DNA of 34,283 nucleotides from JADHUC01 sp964617665 (lineage in GTDB: Bacteria > Planctomycetota > Planctomycetia > Pirellulales > Pirellulaceae): contig CAZUAH010000088.1 in NCBI GenBank assembly GCA_964617665.1, forward strand, positions 1 through 34,283. The letters are read 5' to 3'. Shown here piece by piece: positions 33,141 through 34,283 of this stretch (positions within the stretch are counted from its first letter, which is position 1; each line of letters starts with the position of its first letter). The notes beneath the pieces were generated by a model. That model worked only from the letters and a program-made list of their open reading frames with translations, made no database searches and was not told where the DNA came from. The position numbers were made by a program, and so were the translations under genes.

Positions 33141-34283
33141 TCAATTCGTGAAGCCCAGCGCCAGCGAGTTCGGTCGGGACCATCGGATTCGTGACAACAG
33201 CAAGTCGCCTTTCGCTCCGCGTCGCGGCACCCATTCGCCGACGGTAACCCAGGATTCATCCGGGGTGGCATTCGTGACGTTGAAATTGCCCATCAAGGCA
33301 ACCTCGTCCGGCTTGTTGACGCCGTCTCCGACCAGCGGCAGTACGACGTTTTCGGACTGGCGGATCAGGCAGAGCCGCTCGGTATCGACCCGGGCCACCC
33401 ACAGCGGACTGCGCCAGCGGATCACGTTGGCGTTCGAGGCGTCTTTGCGTGTGTAGACCAGAAACAGGCCGTCGGAATGCGTGAGCCAATGTTGTTGCGT
33501 CGTTGACATACCAATCGATTCACCGTCATCCCACGCCCACGCGGTCTTGCGCCGATAGTTCAGTCCGTCATCGCTCACAGCGACGTAACCGTGGCCGTCT
33601 TCGGCTCGAATGGTCATATAGAATCGGTCGCTGAACTTCGCCACCGACGGTTCCAGTAACCCGCGACCGACCTTGTTTTCCAGCGGCGGACCGACCTTGA
33701 GAATCTTCAGTTCTTCACCATCGAACGAGCAACGCACGCCGGCCACCATGCGATTAGTCGACTTCGGCCCGAAGGTGAATGACATCATGATGTCTCCGTT
33801 AGGCATGACGACGCGCTGGCCGCAGTTGTTGGTGTAAATGTGCCCGCCACGCGGATCGTCCCATTCCAAAATCTTGCGCTGCGACCATGTCCCATCGCGA
33901 CGACGCACGGAATACACAGGGTATCGAGCGAGTTGATCGCCCTTCGAGAATCGTGGTCCGCGATAGAAGACAACGTGCCCTAGCGCGAGCACTGTACCGG
34001 TTTGCGGATGAAACTGCGGTGTCACGTCACACACTCCGGCCAACAGACCGGGGTGACCTTTCATCGGATCCCGCCCAAAGGCGGCGATCGGAGCGGGGTC
34101 GCTCCACGTCTTACCAAGGTCATTTGATGAGCTCCAATGAACCGGCCCGAAGTAGTCCGAGCCTCCTATCTCCTGAAGGGTCATCAATGCCGTGGGCCGA
34201 CCGTTGGCACCCGGTACCATACAAGCCCGAGGATGAAACCAGGTTATCCCGGAGCCATCCCGATTTCGGCGCACGGTTTCTTT
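33141..34283 (-). CDS. Sialidase-like BNR/Asp-box protein, N-terminus beyond the right edge
   Basis: The frame is open at the right edge, so the start and any signal peptide are missing; 380 residues are visible. A six-bladed beta-propeller of the sialidase type is indicated by an Asp-box (SSNDLGKTWSDP), a second weaker one (VSDDGLNYRRKTAW), and repeated blade strands (GHIYTNNCGQRVVMPNGDIMM, GRGLLEPSVAKFSDRFYMTI, GLFLVYTRKD). The family covers exo-sialidases and many other exo-glycosidases or sugar-binding propellers, so substrate is open. The TGA stop at 33141-33143 is followed in the same frame by 46 further codons with a protein-like composition before the next stop. The gene shares a strand with psd, about 330 bp apart with a repeat between, so they are probably not one operon. 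Confidence 0.8.
   Translation of the reverse strand, partial: KETVRRNRDGSGITWFHPRACMVPGANGRPTALMTLQEIGGSDYFGPVHWSSSNDLGKTWSDPAPIAAFGRDPMKGHPGLLAGVCDVTPQFHPQTGTVLALGHVVFYRGPRFSKGDQLARYPVYSVRRRDGTWSQRKILEWDDPRGGHIYTNNCGQRVVMPNGDIMMSFTFGPKSTNRMVAGVRCSFDGEELKILKVGPPLENKVGRGLLEPSVAKFSDRFYMTIRAEDGHGYVAVSDDGLNYRRKTAWAWDDGESIGMSTTQQHWLTHSDGLFLVYTRKDASNANVIRWRSPLWVARVDTERLCLIRQSENVVLPLVGDGVNKPDEVALMGNFNVTNATPDESWVTVGEWVPRRGAKGDLLLSRIRWSRPNSLALGFTN

Overview
The window most likely comes from a planctomycete (Planctomycetota, Pirellulales-like). The reasons are the high density of secreted sulfatases, an ECF sigma factor of the Rhodopirellula/Verrucomicrobium type translationally coupled to a FecR-like protein with a C-terminal lectin-like domain, a BlaI/BlaR1 pair with a very long repeat-bearing sensor, moderately high GC, large intergenic gaps, and several unrelated palindromic intergenic repeats. 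This assignment is inferred from gene content; there is no rRNA or other phylogenetic marker.

Layout. At the left edge (1-638, minus) lies the start of an unrecognised gene that runs out of the window. A gene-poor stretch with a long hairpin repeat (1237-1361) follows. A plus-strand pair then encodes a BlaI/MecI-type repressor (1588-1959) and a BlaR1-like M56 metallopeptidase sensor with about six carboxypeptidase-regulatory-like repeats (1975-5268), with a good sigma70-type promoter in front and a hairpin behind. After another gene-poor stretch comes the main feature: nine minus-strand genes from 29515 down to 6117, about 23.4 kb. In transcription order they are ECF sigma factor, FecR-like anti-sigma/lectin protein, two consecutive genes that each encode TWO complete sulfatase domains, a 2110-residue membrane protein ending in a GH94 phosphorylase module, two tandem paralogous secreted proteins (about 732 aa each) of unassigned family that look like (alpha/alpha)6-barrel sugar enzymes, a GH3 beta-glucosidase, and a lipoprotein GH144-type endo-beta-1,2-glucanase. 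The first five genes abut, overlap (GTGA) or are 24 nt apart; the later gaps are 54-164 nt.

The right part holds a small uncertain gene (29820-30185, minus), a single-domain secreted sulfatase (30424-31836, plus), a type II phosphatidylserine decarboxylase (31914-32813, minus), a palindromic repeat (32899-33024), and a sialidase-like BNR/Asp-box protein that is cut by the right edge.

How the genes may work together (inference). GH144, GH3 and GH94 enzymes are the three classes known to act on beta-1,2-glucan and its sophoro-oligosaccharides, so the cluster reads as a regulated system for a beta-1,2-linked glucan, perhaps a sulfated or otherwise substituted one, given four sulfatase domains in the same transcription unit. 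The ECF sigma/FecR pair at the head is the likely switch. The modules present separately here (PF10091-like glucanase and membrane-anchored GH94) are fused in the cyclic beta-1,2-glucan synthase NdvB; I see no recognisable GT84 synthase motif, so breakdown or remodelling is favoured over synthesis.
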